From: Nocardia ignorata NBRC 108230
GTDB taxonomy: Bacteria; Actinomycetota; Actinomycetes; Mycobacteriales; Mycobacteriaceae
Assembly (NCBI RefSeq): GCF_001612905.1
Contig: NZ_BDBI01000009.1
Coordinates: 124,001 to 188,000 of the forward strand
Length of the DNA: 64,000 nucleotides
Reading direction: 5' to 3'
Below are positions 28,424 through 39,800 of this stretch, piece by piece. Under the pieces are notes generated by a model. That model was given only the letters and a program-made list of their open reading frames with translations. It was not told where the DNA came from and ran no database searches. A program made the position numbers and the translations under genes. The stretch's first letter is position 1; every line of letters starts with the position of its first letter.

Positions 28424-28905
28424 TTACTCCACGGGTTTGACGCGGCCGCTGCGGTCGGCCTCGGTCTCGCCTCGGCGGCGGTGTCTGGCGATTGCTGCCT
28501 GTCGGGTCGCGGGTGTGACGTCGATGCAGGTCGTTGTGGTCGCGATGTCGCGGCATGCCGCAGCGATACCGACCGCGGGCTGGGAGTAGTCCGAGGCAGC
28601 GAAGTACAGTAGCGCTTTACCGCAGTCGTTGCCGCGGGTGCCGAAGAATTGCTGCACGTCCGGGCGCGAAACTGCGCCACCACGCCATTTCACCTGCGCC
28701 AGAGCACTACTGGACAGGACATCGATGCTGCCGTCGGCGCCGTTTGCCGTGACGACGCGTCGGCAAATCCCATCGCCCGCATCTGCACCGCGGCGTTCTG
28801 CTCGGCCGGTTGAGGGCTGGTGCTATAGGCACCGGCGAACTGCTCTTCGTACAAGGAACGATCTCCTTCTCCAGCTGTCAGCGTCAATCTTGCCGACCCC
28901 ACCAT
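28424..28905 (-). pseudogene. Mrr-like restriction endonuclease, frameshifted
   Basis: Two frames join near 28755. Upstream is EQNAAVQMRAMGFADAS; downstream is VTANGADGSIDVLSSSALAQ, then VKWRGGAVSRPDVQQFFG and KALLYFAASDYSQPAVGIAA. Asp in GSIDV and the Q-V-K triad are the Mrr catalytic core (D-x(n)-QxK), and the rest follows the family order. One missing base explains the break. Mrr-type enzymes cut modified DNA. The start is uncertain (ATG 28905 assumed). The 135-residue size suits a compact Mrr domain. Confidence 0.7.
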
Positions 28906-29002
28906 GATCAACCACAGGTTTTCGTGCCTGACGACCACCCGGCACACCGCGGGAGGTGGCCAGCCGGGTCGATATCTGGTCAGGCGGGTGCAGACTAGGG
29001 TT

Positions 29003-29668
29003 ATGGTTCGCACCGGTAGACGCGCCGCTGAGCTACAGGCGCTGCTGACACAGGCCGGGTTGGCGCCGGCCTCCGTACCGCCGGCCCCGCGGTTGGCGGA
29101 TCTGACTTCCGCTGCCGTCGGTGAGCTTGACGCCCTCTACACCGAGCTCGGGGGCACCCAGCCGATGCCGCGACTTCGTCCCGGCGCTTGGGACCTGGCC
29201 TTCACCAGCGGGCTGGTGGTTGAACTCGATGAAGAGCTTCATTTCAACCGGTATCGCGCCCAGACACTGATGGCGTTCCAGACTTCCGTGCTGCCCTGGC
29301 ACGCGGACTATCTCGACTTCTGCACAAATCACGAGCAGCAGTGTCTGGCCGCGGGCCGATGGGGCAGTCGCTGGACGACGCGACCGTGCGAGGCGATGTT
29401 CGGCCTGCCCGGGCCAACCGGTGACCTCGATGGTGCTGGTGCGCCGCGCTGGAAGCAGCGCGCCCTCTACGACTCTGTCAAAGACCTCATCGCCACACAG
29501 ACACCGACGGTGCGGCTGGCCCGAGTATCGGTGTGGGACAGAGTCGATGGAGCTGTGCTCGGCGACGCGCTCGACAAGAACGCGGTCGTGAACCCAGAAC
29601 GGCTGGCCACGTTCCTCGCGCAACGTACCTGCACGGCCGCAGGACTCAGCGGAACTTCCGGTCTCTAG
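29003..29668 (+). CDS. hypothetical protein, possible nuclease-like
   Basis: ATG 29003 starts a 221-residue soluble product. The stretch PGAWDLAFTSGLVVELDEEL, followed by HFNRYRAQTL, has a D-x(n)-E-x-D arrangement in a strand-strand context that recalls PD-(D/E)XK-like folds but lacks the usual Lys. It then has a Cys pair and a helical C-terminus. I do not recognise a named family with certainty. It diverges from the broken Mrr gene and lies directly before the helicase cluster, a defence-like context. Confidence 0.6.
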   Translation: MVRTGRRAAELQALLTQAGLAPASVPPAPRLADLTSAAVGELDALYTELGGTQPMPRLRPGAWDLAFTSGLVVELDEELHFNRYRAQTLMAFQTSVLPWHADYLDFCTNHEQQCLAAGRWGSRWTTRPCEAMFGLPGPTGDLDGAGAPRWKQRALYDSVKDLIATQTPTVRLARVSVWDRVDGAVLGDALDKNAVVNPERLATFLAQRTCTAAGLSGTSGL

Positions 29669-30049
29669 CAAGCTACCGGTTTCAGCATCCGGAGTTTCCT
29701 CGGAAGGTCGCTGCGGTCGCTGCACACCCGCCGGGTCCGATTTCTGGATGGTTGAGGTATGGAGGGAGTCCGCCAGCGAACGCTCGGCCTATAACCACCC
29801 GTCATCGCCTCGATTCGGTTCTCCTGGGGGAGCGATGACCTAATCGAGCTGTGGCATTCTGCTGCACCTGCGGCGACGCACCGACACACGCTCTGAGCGC
29901 CACGACGGACAGGAATATTCTGTACACCAGTCCGTCCGCACAGCCTGGAGCAACCGCGATGATCACTTGCAGTTGAAGCTGTTTGGCTCGGCCGAGCTCG
30001 ACTCGAGGGCCGGGTAGCCTTAGTGAGCTGTCAACCAGGAGGTTCATAC
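29669..30049. other. about 380 bp upstream of the helicase cluster
   Basis: No gene is seen. It must contain the promoter of the gene cluster starting at 30050. An AGGAGG ribosome binding site at 30037-30042 lies 7 bp before the GTG start. No clear operator repeat was found. Confidence 0.4.
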
Positions 30050-33000
30050 GTGCAGCTTGAAGAGCTGAAGCCCGGTCTGCGGATCGACGGGGTCATCCCG
30101 GCCGAGGTGATCACCGTCATCGCCGCGCAGTGGCACGGCGTGGATGCACTCGAGCTCACCTACAAGAACGCTGCGGGTGGTCTCGGCCAGCAGGTCGTGT
30201 TCCGAAAGGACCAGGACAACCTCAGCGTCGCCCAGAGTGGCAGTCGCGCCTTCGATGCCGCCGCCAGCGACTTCAAGCTCGCCGCTGAGGCCCAGCGCAT
30301 CTCCCTGGCCGGACTGTTCGACCCAATGCTCGCGGTCGCCACTAGCGACGTTCAACCGCTGCCGCACCAGATTCGCGCGGTGTACGGCGAGCTGCTGCCG
30401 CGGACCCCGCTCCGGTTCCTCCTTGCCGACGACCCCGGCGCAGGCAAGACGATCATGGCTGGCCTCTACGTCAAGGAGCTGCTGCTCCGCGACGACGTCA
30501 AGCAGTGCCTGATCATCGCTCCCGGCGGCTTGGTCGAGCAGTGGCAGGACGAGCTCTTCTTCAAGTTCGGCCTCCGCTTCGATCTGCTGACCAACCAGCT
30601 CATCGACGCTCAGGCGAATTTCAACGTCTTCGAGACCAACCCGCTGCTGATCGCGCGAATGGACCAGCTCTCCCGCAACGAGCAGCTTCAGGCCCAGCTC
30701 AAGGAAACCGAGTGGGACCTGATCATCGTCGATGAGGCACACCGGATGGGGGCGCACTACTTCGGCGGAGAATTGCGTAAGACCAAGCGATTCCTACTCG
30801 GCGAGATCCTCGGCCAGATCACCCGCCACCTGCTCCTGATGACCGCAACACCGCACTCAGGCAAGGAGGAAGACTTCCAACTCTTTCTCACCCTGCTCGA
30901 CCGCGACCGGTTCGAAGGCAAGCAGAAGAAGACCGCCGATGTCAGCGGCATCATGCGCCGCATGGTCAAGGAGGACCTCCTGACCTTCGAGGGCAAGAAG
31001 CTCTTCCCGGAACGCATCGCAGAGACGGTCCCATACGAGCTGACGGCGCTCGAATACGACCTCTATGAGAATGTGACCCACTACGTCCGCGAGGGTATGA
31101 ATCGTGCTGAGCGTGTCGGTGGCAAGCGCAAGAACACCGTCGGCTTCGCATTGACAGTCCTCCAGCGACGCCTCGCGTCCAGCCCGGAGGCGATCTACAA
31201 GAGCCTCGTCAGGCGCTCCGAGCGACTGGAGCGCAAGAAGGTCGAGATCCAGAACGGCACCTTCCGCGACAGCGAACCGACCATCGATGTAAGTGACATC
31301 GATGAGGACGAATTCAATGCTGAAGAGCTGGAGCAGATGGAGGAGGAGCTCCTCGACACGGCAACCGCAGCCCGCACGGTCGCAGAGCTCAACGCTGAGC
31401 TCGTCGAACTCGGTGCCCTGATCAAGACCGCGAGACTCGTTCGCGAAGCCGGCACCGACCGTAAATGGACCGAGCTGTCGACCATCCTTCAGGACAACGC
31501 GCTTGTCACCGACAAGAACGGTTGGCCGCGGAAGTTCATCATCTTCACCGAGCACCGCGACACGCTCGACTACCTCCGGGGCAGGATCGGCTCGCTCCTC
31601 GGCAAGCCCGACGCAGTCCGCGCAATCCACGGCGGCGTACGCCGCGCCGAACGGCGTCAGATCACCGAGGAGTTCACCAAGAATCGCGATTGCCAGATCC
31701 TGCTGGCCACGGATGCGGCTGGTGAAGGTCTTAACCTCCAGGCCGCCCACCTGATGGTCAACTATGACCTCCCGTGGAATCCGAACCGCATCGAGCAGCG
31801 CTTCGGCCGTGTCCACCGCATCGGCCAGGAGGAAGTTTGCCGTCTCTGGAACCTGGTCGCCTCGAACACCCGCGAGGGCGAGGTCTTCACCCGGCTGCTG
31901 GAGAAGCTCGAACAGATGCGGCAGGCATACGGCGGTAAGGTCTTCGACGTTCTAGGCGAGGCCTTCACCGACATCCCACTGCGAGATCTGTTGCTGGAGG
32001 CCATCCAGTACGGCGAGCGCTCCGATGTGAAAGCCAAGATGCACGAAGTCATCGATGCCTCCGTCGGCGACGGGCTCAAGGACCTGCTCGATGAGCGAGC
32101 CCTCGCGTCCGAGCACCTCGCCGAGGCCGATCTCCACGCACTGCGGGCTGCGATGGACGAAGCACGCGCGCGCCGTCTGCAGCCGCACTACATCGAGCTC
32201 GCCTTCAAGGCCGCGTTCACCAAGCTCGGCGGTCGCATCGTCAAGCGTGAACAGGGGCGCTACGAAGTAGCGAACGTCCCGCAGCACATCCGTGCAGCCG
32301 GCACTGGACCGATCGCGACGAAGTACGACCGGGTCACCTTCGATCTCAGCCACGTCCAGCCCGGGGACCGGACCCGCGCCGATCTCCTGGCGCCAGGCCA
32401 CCCATTGCATGACGCTGTCATGGGCGAAGCGATCCGAAACTTCGGTGCCGCGCTTAACCAGGGCACGATCCTCGTCTCCCCGACCCTGGAAGAACCCCAT
32501 CTCCTCGTCGGTGTCGTCGAAGAGGTCGCAGACGCCACCGGTGGGTCGGTCGCGCGGCGCTTTGGCTACGCCTATGTCGACCAGTTCGGCGCCGTCGGTC
32601 CCGCTGGCCCTGCGCCGTACCTCGACTGCGTGGCAGCACCCGAGGGCCCTGTCGCTGATGCTGCCCGAAGCCTGGCATGGCTGTCCGACGCCGAGGACAA
32701 GGGCATGAGCTGGATCATCGCCAATCAACTTCCGGAATACCTCGCCGAGGTTCAGCCGCGGCGGCTTGCGGAGCTTCAGAAGGCCCGCGACCTAGTGACA
32801 AAGCGGCTCAGTTCCGAGAGCGAGCGCCTGCTGCTCGATGCCGCAGTGGCATCGGAGAAGGAACAGAAGGGCGAGAAGCCCAAGGAATCCTCCGACAGCC
32901 TAAACAGGAAGGCAGTCGAGCTCGACGTGCGCCTCCGCAAGCGACTGGCCTTGCTTGACCAGCAACGGCTTATGTCGACCAAGCCCCCGCACATCGTCAC

Positions 33001-33460
33001 GGCAGCGTTGGTGCTTCCGATTGGGATGATGGAAGGCGAGATCCCGGCGACCGCGCCCATACATGCCAAGGAGACCAAGGAAGTAGAGCGGCGTGGTGTC
33101 GATCTTGTGCTGACACGCGAGCGCGAGTTGGGTCGCAAGCCTGTGGAGCAGGCGTTTAACAATAAGGGCTTCGACATCCTCTCAACTGATGCCAACGGCG
33201 ACACCTACCGGATCGAGGTCAAGGCGCGCATCGACGGCGCGAAGGACTTCTTTGTAACCCACAACGAAGTCATGACGGGCAAGAACGCCGTTCCGCGGTA
33301 CCGCCTCGCGCTGGTGAGGGTTGACCCTCGCGGTCCGCAGCTCGATGAGGTGAAGTATCTGGGCGATCCCTTCGCCACTACCGACCTCGGCGACTTTGAG
33401 GCCACCGGTATCCGCGGCAGTTGGGCGAAAACCTGGGCGAAGGGCACCCAGCCCTTCTGA
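30050..33460 (+). CDS. SNF2-family helicase with C-terminal DUF3883 domain
   Basis: The GTG at 30050 is chosen over an upstream GTG because AGGAGG sits at 30037-30042. The 1,136-residue product has a complete SF2 helicase core: LLADDPGAGKT (Walker A, Lys133), LIIVDEAHRMG (DEAH, residues 228-231), LLMTATPHSG (motif III), and QRFGRVHRIGQ (motif VI). The last about 110 residues are DUF3883: NNKGFDILSTDANGDTYRIE, then VKARIDGAKDFFVTHNE, whose spaced Asp and E-x-K recall a nuclease-like fold. Helicases of this layout occur in DISARM- and BREX-like loci. It leads the cluster, 131 bp before the methylase gene. Confidence 0.9.
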   Translation: MQLEELKPGLRIDGVIPAEVITVIAAQWHGVDALELTYKNAAGGLGQQVVFRKDQDNLSVAQSGSRAFDAAASDFKLAAEAQRISLAGLFDPMLAVATSDVQPLPHQIRAVYGELLPRTPLRFLLADDPGAGKTIMAGLYVKELLLRDDVKQCLIIAPGGLVEQWQDELFFKFGLRFDLLTNQLIDAQANFNVFETNPLLIARMDQLSRNEQLQAQLKETEWDLIIVDEAHRMGAHYFGGELRKTKRFLLGEILGQITRHLLLMTATPHSGKEEDFQLFLTLLDRDRFEGKQKKTADVSGIMRRMVKEDLLTFEGKKLFPERIAETVPYELTALEYDLYENVTHYVREGMNRAERVGGKRKNTVGFALTVLQRRLASSPEAIYKSLVRRSERLERKKVEIQNGTFRDSEPTIDVSDIDEDEFNAEELEQMEEELLDTATAARTVAELNAELVELGALIKTARLVREAGTDRKWTELSTILQDNALVTDKNGWPRKFIIFTEHRDTLDYLRGRIGSLLGKPDAVRAIHGGVRRAERRQITEEFTKNRDCQILLATDAAGEGLNLQAAHLMVNYDLPWNPNRIEQRFGRVHRIGQEEVCRLWNLVASNTREGEVFTRLLEKLEQMRQAYGGKVFDVLGEAFTDIPLRDLLLEAIQYGERSDVKAKMHEVIDASVGDGLKDLLDERALASEHLAEADLHALRAAMDEARARRLQPHYIELAFKAAFTKLGGRIVKREQGRYEVANVPQHIRAAGTGPIATKYDRVTFDLSHVQPGDRTRADLLAPGHPLHDAVMGEAIRNFGAALNQGTILVSPTLEEPHLLVGVVEEVADATGGSVARRFGYAYVDQFGAVGPAGPAPYLDCVAAPEGPVADAARSLAWLSDAEDKGMSWIIANQLPEYLAEVQPRRLAELQKARDLVTKRLSSESERLLLDAAVASEKEQKGEKPKESSDSLNRKAVELDVRLRKRLALLDQQRLMSTKPPHIVTAALVLPIGMMEGEIPATAPIHAKETKEVERRGVDLVLTRERELGRKPVEQAFNNKGFDILSTDANGDTYRIEVKARIDGAKDFFVTHNEVMTGKNAVPRYRLALVRVDPRGPQLDEVKYLGDPFATTDLGDFEATGIRGSWAKTWAKGTQPF

Positions 33461-33591
33461 TGCTCCAGGGCCCGACGAATCACTCGCGCTCCAGACTGTC
33501 GGACACCACCGGTAAGTTCATGTAAACGTCACGTGCCGCATCGTCGGCGAGGATTCGCCCGTCATCTCGGGCACGAAGGGTCGAGGAACTA

Positions 33592-36347
33592 GTGCACAAA
33601 CGAAAGCTGATCGAGGTGGCATTGCCACTCGAGGCCATCAACCGGGAGTCCGCCAGGGAGAAGGCGATCCGGCACGGCCACCCCTCCACCTTGCACTTGT
33701 GGTGGGCTCGGCGTCCGCTTGCGGCCGCGCGCGCAGTTCTCTTCGCCCAGTTGGTCGACGACCCGAGTGCGCGGCCGGGGGAGTTTCCAACAGAGGAGCT
33801 CCAGCGGAAGGAACGGGACCGGCTGCACTCGATCATCGAGAGGCTCGTGGTTTGGGAAAACGTCCGTGACGAAAGATTGCTTGATGAGGCACGTGAGGAG
33901 ATCCTGAAGTCGACGGACGGGAATCCGCCGCGGATCGTGGACCCTTTCGCTGGAGGCGGCACGATTCCACTAGAGCCCAGCGACTCGGGCTTGACGCTCA
34001 AGCGTCCGATCTGAACCCAGTAGCTGTACTAATAAACAAGGCACTGATCGAGATCCCTGGAAAGTTTAGGGACCAGGCTCCAGCGTTCCCGGGACTCGCA
34101 GGGTCGCAGATCCGGATGTGGAAGGGGGCAGAGGGCCTCGCAGCGGATGTTCGCGCGTATGGCACATGGATGCGAGATCAAGCGCAGCGGCGGATTGGCC
34201 AGCTCTACCCGACGGCCGTGCTAGCTGATGGCTCGCAAGCCACTGTTATCGCTTGGATCTGGGCCCGGACCGTCAGCTGCCCCAACCCGGCATGCGCGAT
34301 CGACTTGCCGCTTGTGAAGTCGTGGTGGCTCTGTAAGAAGCGGGGGAGGGAAGCATACATCGCGCCCCGAATCACGGGATCGGCTGACGATCCTTCCGGC
34401 CTTCGTGTCGAGTTCCAGGTGATTCAGGGGTGTGGTGGCGGTCCCGCAGAGGCAGATGACGGTACGGTCGGGAGAACTGGAGCAACCTGCATCTCCTGCG
34501 GCACCGGGGCGTCGCTCGCCTACATTCGTGAAGAAGGACGGGCTAAGAGGCTTGGAAGCCAGTTAATGGCCACGGTTGCTGAGGGGAATCGGCGTCGCCA
34601 CTACATTGGTCCGACCGCAGCCCACGAGCACGCAGCAGAGGTCGATACGCCATCCGACTCGGTCTCTGGAACCCTTGGCTACTATCCGAGGGACCTGAAG
34701 GCGCCGACTTACGGTTTCACCGAGTTCTCGGATCTGTTCACGCCGCGTCAACTGACAGCACTTTGCACTTTTAGTGAGCTCGTAGGGGAGGCGCGGTCGC
34801 AGGTAGAGGCCGATAGTGGATCAGTCGCTTATGCGGATGCTGTCGCTACCTATCTCGCCTTGTCTGTCTCACGTTGTGCCGATTACTGGTCTTCCATTTG
34901 TAGCTGGCATAACACCGGCGAGAAGCTTCGCAATGTCTTTGGCCGCCAGGCGATCCCGATGTCCTGGGACTACGCCGAAGTAATGCCATTCTCTGAATCG
35001 TCCGGTGGCTATTCAGGGCAGTTGAATTGGGTCGCAAAGGTGGTTGATTGGCTACCTGCTACCCGATCCGCCCAGGTTCGCCAATCGGACGCGGCGACCA
35101 ATGCTGCGGTTGGTGCGATCTCGACGGACCCGCCCTACTACGACAACATCGGATACTCGGATCTTTCTGACTTCTTCTATGTGTGGCAGCGTAAAATGTT
35201 GCGCTCCATATACCCTGAGTTGTTCGAGACTCTTCTCGTACCGAAAGCCGAGGAGCTCGTTGCGAACCCCTATCGTCATAACGGCAAACTGGGCGCACAG
35301 GAGTTTTTCGAAACCGGTTTCCAGCAGGTGTTTGCGTCGGCACGCGAGTCAGCGTCTTCTGACTGGCCGATTACCGTGTACTACGCCTTTAAGCAAAGTG
35401 ACGCTGACGAGGCAGGCCAGGCCTCAACCGGCTGGGAGACCCTCCTCGAAGGCATGATCGGATCCGGTTGGGAGATCACGTCGACTTGGCCGATGCGCAC
35501 CGAGTCGAGCGTTCGGCTGATCGGCAACAAAAAGAACGCGCTTGCATCATCGATTGTCCTATCTCTTCGCCCCCGTCCCATCGACGCGCCGACCACAGAT
35601 CGCCGCGGCTTCATCCATAAAATGGAAGCCGAACTGCCTGAGGCCCTCCGGAAACTGCAGCAGGGCCAGATTGCCCCCGTCGACCTGCCTCAAGCAGCGA
35701 TCGGGCCGGGGATGGCTGTATTCAGCAGATACGCAGCTGTCCTTGAGCCCGACGGCAAGAAAATGACGGTCCGCTCAGCGTTGGCGCGCATCAATGAGAT
35801 TCTTGATCAGGTGCTCAATGAGCAGGAAGGTGACTTCGACCCGACTTCACGATTCGCAATTGCCTGGTACCGGCAACGCGGGTACACCGTGGGCCCTTAC
35901 GGTGAGGCGCAGAGCCTGGCAAACGCCAGAAACACCAATGTCGAGAGCATGGATCGCGATGAGATTCTGACGAGTCGTGCGGGGAACGCCCAGTTGATCA
36001 GACCCGCTGACCTGTCGTGGAACTACGACGTCCTCAAAGACATGCATACCAGCAACTGGGAGGCGCTGCACCACCTGATCAAGGTGCTGGAGCGTGACGG
36101 CATTGCGCCGGCGGGCGACTTCTTACAGGCTGCGTTGACTCGCCCGGACGGTGCTGTTGAAGCCGATCTGGTGAAGGAACTTGCCCATCTATTGTTCCGC
36201 ATCGCGGAGGGCAATAATTGGACAAAGGATGCGCTGAGTTTCAACACGCTTGTCACGAGCTGGCCCGAGATCCTTGAGGTAGCCCAGTCTGTGAAGAAGC
36301 CAGCCGCACAGCAGAATGCGTTCAACTTCGACGAAGAAGACGATTGA
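33592..36347 (+). CDS. DUF1156 DNA methyltransferase (one frameshift near 33975)
   Basis: The GTG at 33592 follows GAGGAA. The N-terminus is the DUF1156 signature ([20 protein letters not shown], then [20 protein letters not shown]). [15 protein letters not shown] is the SAM-binding motif I, and [19 protein letters not shown] is the catalytic DPPY motif of adenine-N6 type enzymes. The frame breaks just after motif I: with one extra G at 33973-33978 the protein continues as [20 protein letters not shown] and joins the long downstream frame. As written, only a 140-residue stub would be made, and the methylase would be inactive. A Cys-rich insert ([18 protein letters not shown]) may bind zinc. 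Confidence 0.85.
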
Positions 36348-36348
36348 C

Positions 36349-36873
36349 ATGGGTTTTCTGGCTCCGATGTACGAGCACGGCGAATATTTGACGTGGACGC
36401 GGTCCGGCGAGATTCAACTCCCCGACTTCCAGCGTGGCTACAAGTGGGAAGACGAGCGAATCCGGCAGCTCCTGGTGACAGTCCTGCGCGGTCATCCGCT
36501 GGGGGCGGTCATGTTGCTCAAGACGGGCAACACTCAGGTTCGATTCAAGCCGCGTGCGATCAGTGCCCGAACTAATCGAACGATCGGCGGAGTGGCACCG
36601 TCCTCGTATCTGAAGGTGATCGAGTCCCGCGCCCGACTGGAGTCATCACGCGTCGATGCGTTGCTCGCGCTGCATCTCGTGTCAGCCAATCTGCTGCGGA
36701 CGGATGACTTCGACGCCTTCTTCAAGGCTCGCCGCGAGAGCTTGTGCAAGCTAATTGAGGCCGCCATCGTTAAGAACGTCCAGCGCGATATCGATCATGG
36801 CTTCGCCGAGGAAGACTCGGCACACATCGAGCTGGACGAGCTCGAAGATGACACCGTCACGGAGAACGACTGA
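36349..36873 (+). CDS. DUF262 protein with large internal deletion
   Basis: The ATG at 36349 is one base after the methylase stop. Residues 1-70 are a clear DUF262 (GmrSD-type) N-terminus: YLTWTRSGEIQLPDFQRGYK, then WEDERIRQLLVTVLRGHPLG. The DGQQRLTSL motif that defines the nucleotide-binding ParB/DNase-like core is missing. The sequence jumps to a C-terminal part (ISARTNRTIGGVAPSSYLKV, RTDDFDAFFKARRESLCKLI). The product is 174 residues where relatives are about 550-600, so roughly 400 residues were lost in frame. The deletion preserves reading frame and both gene junctions, so the locus may still be expressed. Confidence 0.75.
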   Translation: MGFLAPMYEHGEYLTWTRSGEIQLPDFQRGYKWEDERIRQLLVTVLRGHPLGAVMLLKTGNTQVRFKPRAISARTNRTIGGVAPSSYLKVIESRARLESSRVDALLALHLVSANLLRTDDFDAFFKARRESLCKLIEAAIVKNVQRDIDHGFAEEDSAHIELDELEDDTVTEND

Positions 36874-36874
36874 C

Positions 36875-39800
36875 ATGGCACTGAGTAATCGCGACCGTAT
36901 CGACCGGATGTTCCAAGTACTGACCCCAGCACTCGATGATTTCATCTCCACTGTCGTCGGCCAAGGAGATCCGTCGCTGGGAGCCGTCTGGACCAAGCTA
37001 GTGCAGGCTAAGGACAGCAAGAACGGCGCTCCGTCGACGAAAGCGTACGACGCGCTGGACCCGCAGGTGCAATTCAGGATCTTGACCGAAGGCAACATCA
37101 CCACTGGGTTTAAGCCAGGATGGCGCCCGTTCAATCAGGCAATCGGCCGGAGCGGGGAGACCTTTGCCAACGAACTTCGCGAGGTGCGCAACCAATGGGC
37201 ACATAACGGTACGTTTACCGACGACGACGCATACCGTGCACTCGACACGGGCGAACGGCTCCTCAAGCTGATCGGCGCCGGCAAGGATGCAGACGAGGTC
37301 CGGCTGATCCGCTTGAACCTCCGCCGCGTCACCGCCGACAAGGACGACAAGAAGGTACTGAAGGCCGCCGTCGACAACCCGGAGGCAGCTGGTCTTCGGC
37401 CGTGGCGCGAGGTGCTCCAGCCCCACGATGATGTGGCAACTGGCAATTTTCACGCATCGGAGTTCGCGGCCGATCTCTACAAGGTCGCCACCGGCGGCGA
37501 GGTCGATTCCGACTACGCGGACCCAGTCGAATTCTTCCGTCGTACCTACCTGACCGAGGGTCTCCGCAGCCTCATCGGCCGAGCTGTCCGCCGACTTGCA
37601 GGCGACGACAACGCGTCGCCAGTCATCAACCTGCAGACCAACTTTGGTGGCGGCAAGACTCACTCGATGCTCTCGCTGTGGCACGTGGCCGCAGGCTTGC
37701 CCGTTGGCAGCTTTCCGCAAGAGACTCAGGAACTGCTGACGGCCAACGGTTACTCAGCCACCAAGGTCAACCGTGTTGCCATCGTTGGCAACCACTTCAG
37801 CCCGTCTGGAGCTACGAAGGAGGACGGCACCCATGTGAACACCATCTGGGGCGAGCTCGCGTGGCAGCTCGGTGGGCCAGAAGGCTACACGGTTGTGGCC
37901 AAAGCCGACCGCGACAGGACCCACCCAGGCGAGACTCTCCACCAGCTGCTGGCCAAGTACGCCCCAGCTGTCATCCTTATTGACGAGTGGGTTGCCTACG
38001 CGCGGTCACTGGTCGGTCGTGACGACCTTGCTGGGGGGACGTTCGACGACCAATTCACGTTCGCACAGTCGCTCACTGAGGCTGCTAAAGGCACCAAAGG
38101 GGTCTTGCTCGCAATATCCATTCCGGCATCGGAGACCGGGGACACCAACGACAAGATCGTCGCGGGCAACGCCGAGGAAGTTGGCGGGCAGAACGGCTTA
38201 GAGGCAGTCAAACGACTCCAGAACGTCGTCCGCCGTGTTGCCGACCAGTGGCGCCCCGCCTCGTCGACCGAGGCCTACCACATCGTTAAGCAGCGACTTT
38301 TCAAGCAGCCGGATGCAGCAGCGCTCGCGGCCATCGGCGCAACAGCCCGTGCGTACGTCGAGATGTATCGCAAATTCTCCGACGACTTCCCACGGGAGGC
38401 TCGTGACACCGCATATGAAAACCGGATCAAGCGGACCTACCCGATCCACCCGGAACTGTTTGACACCCTCTACGAGGAATGGTCGTCGCTGGAGCGGTTC
38501 CAACAAACGCGTGGCGTCCTGTGTCTGATGAGCACGGTCATTCACGCACTCTGGACGGGCGAGGATCAATCGCCGATGATTATGCCCGCGTCGATCCCGC
38601 TAGCCACGTCCAACGTGAACTCCCAGCTCACGCAGTACCTCCACGACTCATGGAAGGCAATCATCGACGCCGATGTCGATGGTTCGAATTCTGAGCCGGC
38701 TCGTATCGACAAGGATAAACCGCTCTTTGGTCAGCGGGCGTTGACCAAGCGCCTCGCGCGCACAGTCTTCTTCGGTGCGGCTCCAACGATCGCGCCCGGG
38801 TCGGTTCACAAGGGAATCGGTGCCCAGCGGGTCTTCCTCGGAACTGCCATCCCTGGTGATATCCCGGGGAACTTCCACTCGGCGCTGACGCAGCTTGGTG
38901 ACCGTGCCACGTACTTCTACTCCGGCTCGGGCAAGTACTGGTACGACGTCCAGCCCAACATTTCGCGTGCAGCCAAGGATCAGGCTGAGCGTCTCCACAA
39001 GGAAGATGTGTGGGTTGAGATCGTCCGACGCCTTCAAGACCAGGGACGCAAGCGCGGCGACTTCGTCGGCGTCCACGTCTGCCCCGAGTCGAACGCGGAC
39101 ATCCCTGATACCGACGAGGCTCGACTGGTTATCTTGCACCCGAAGGTCGCCCACAAGAGGGGTGCGGACACAGCTGCAAAGGCGTTCGCCCACCAGGCCA
39201 CTGAGCACCGCGGAAGCTCGAACCGGACACATCGCAATGCGCTCGTCTACCTCGCAGCGGACGAAGCGCGACTCGAGGAGCTGAACAGCGCGACGCGCGA
39301 CTATCTCGGCTGGAAGCACGTACTTGCCAATGAGACCGACCTCGATCTGACCCAGAATCAGAAGAACCAGGCTTCGCAGCGGGCCACTCAGGCTGACCAG
39401 ACAGTTACCGCTCGTTTGCTTCAGAGCTTTACCTGGGCCTTGGTCCCTGCGCAGCCTGATCCCGGCGCGCCGTTCTTGATCAAGGAAACCAAAGTCGAGG
39501 GTCAGTCCGACGCTCTTGCGGATCGCGTCTCGAAACGGCTGGGTAACGACGGTGATCTTTCGACGCGGCAGGCCGCGGCGACGATCCGCCTCGCGATCGG
39601 CAAGATTCCGCAGATCTGGAAGGACGGCCATGTGTCGTTGGGTTCGCTGTGGGCGTTGTATGCCCAGTACCCATACATGCCGCGACTTCGTGACCGGTCC
39701 GTTCTCGACGTCGGAATCTTCGACTTGCCGATGATATGGCAGACGGATGCGTTCGCTCTCGCAGCTGGCTACGATGCGGCCGCTGGGCGATACATCGGCC

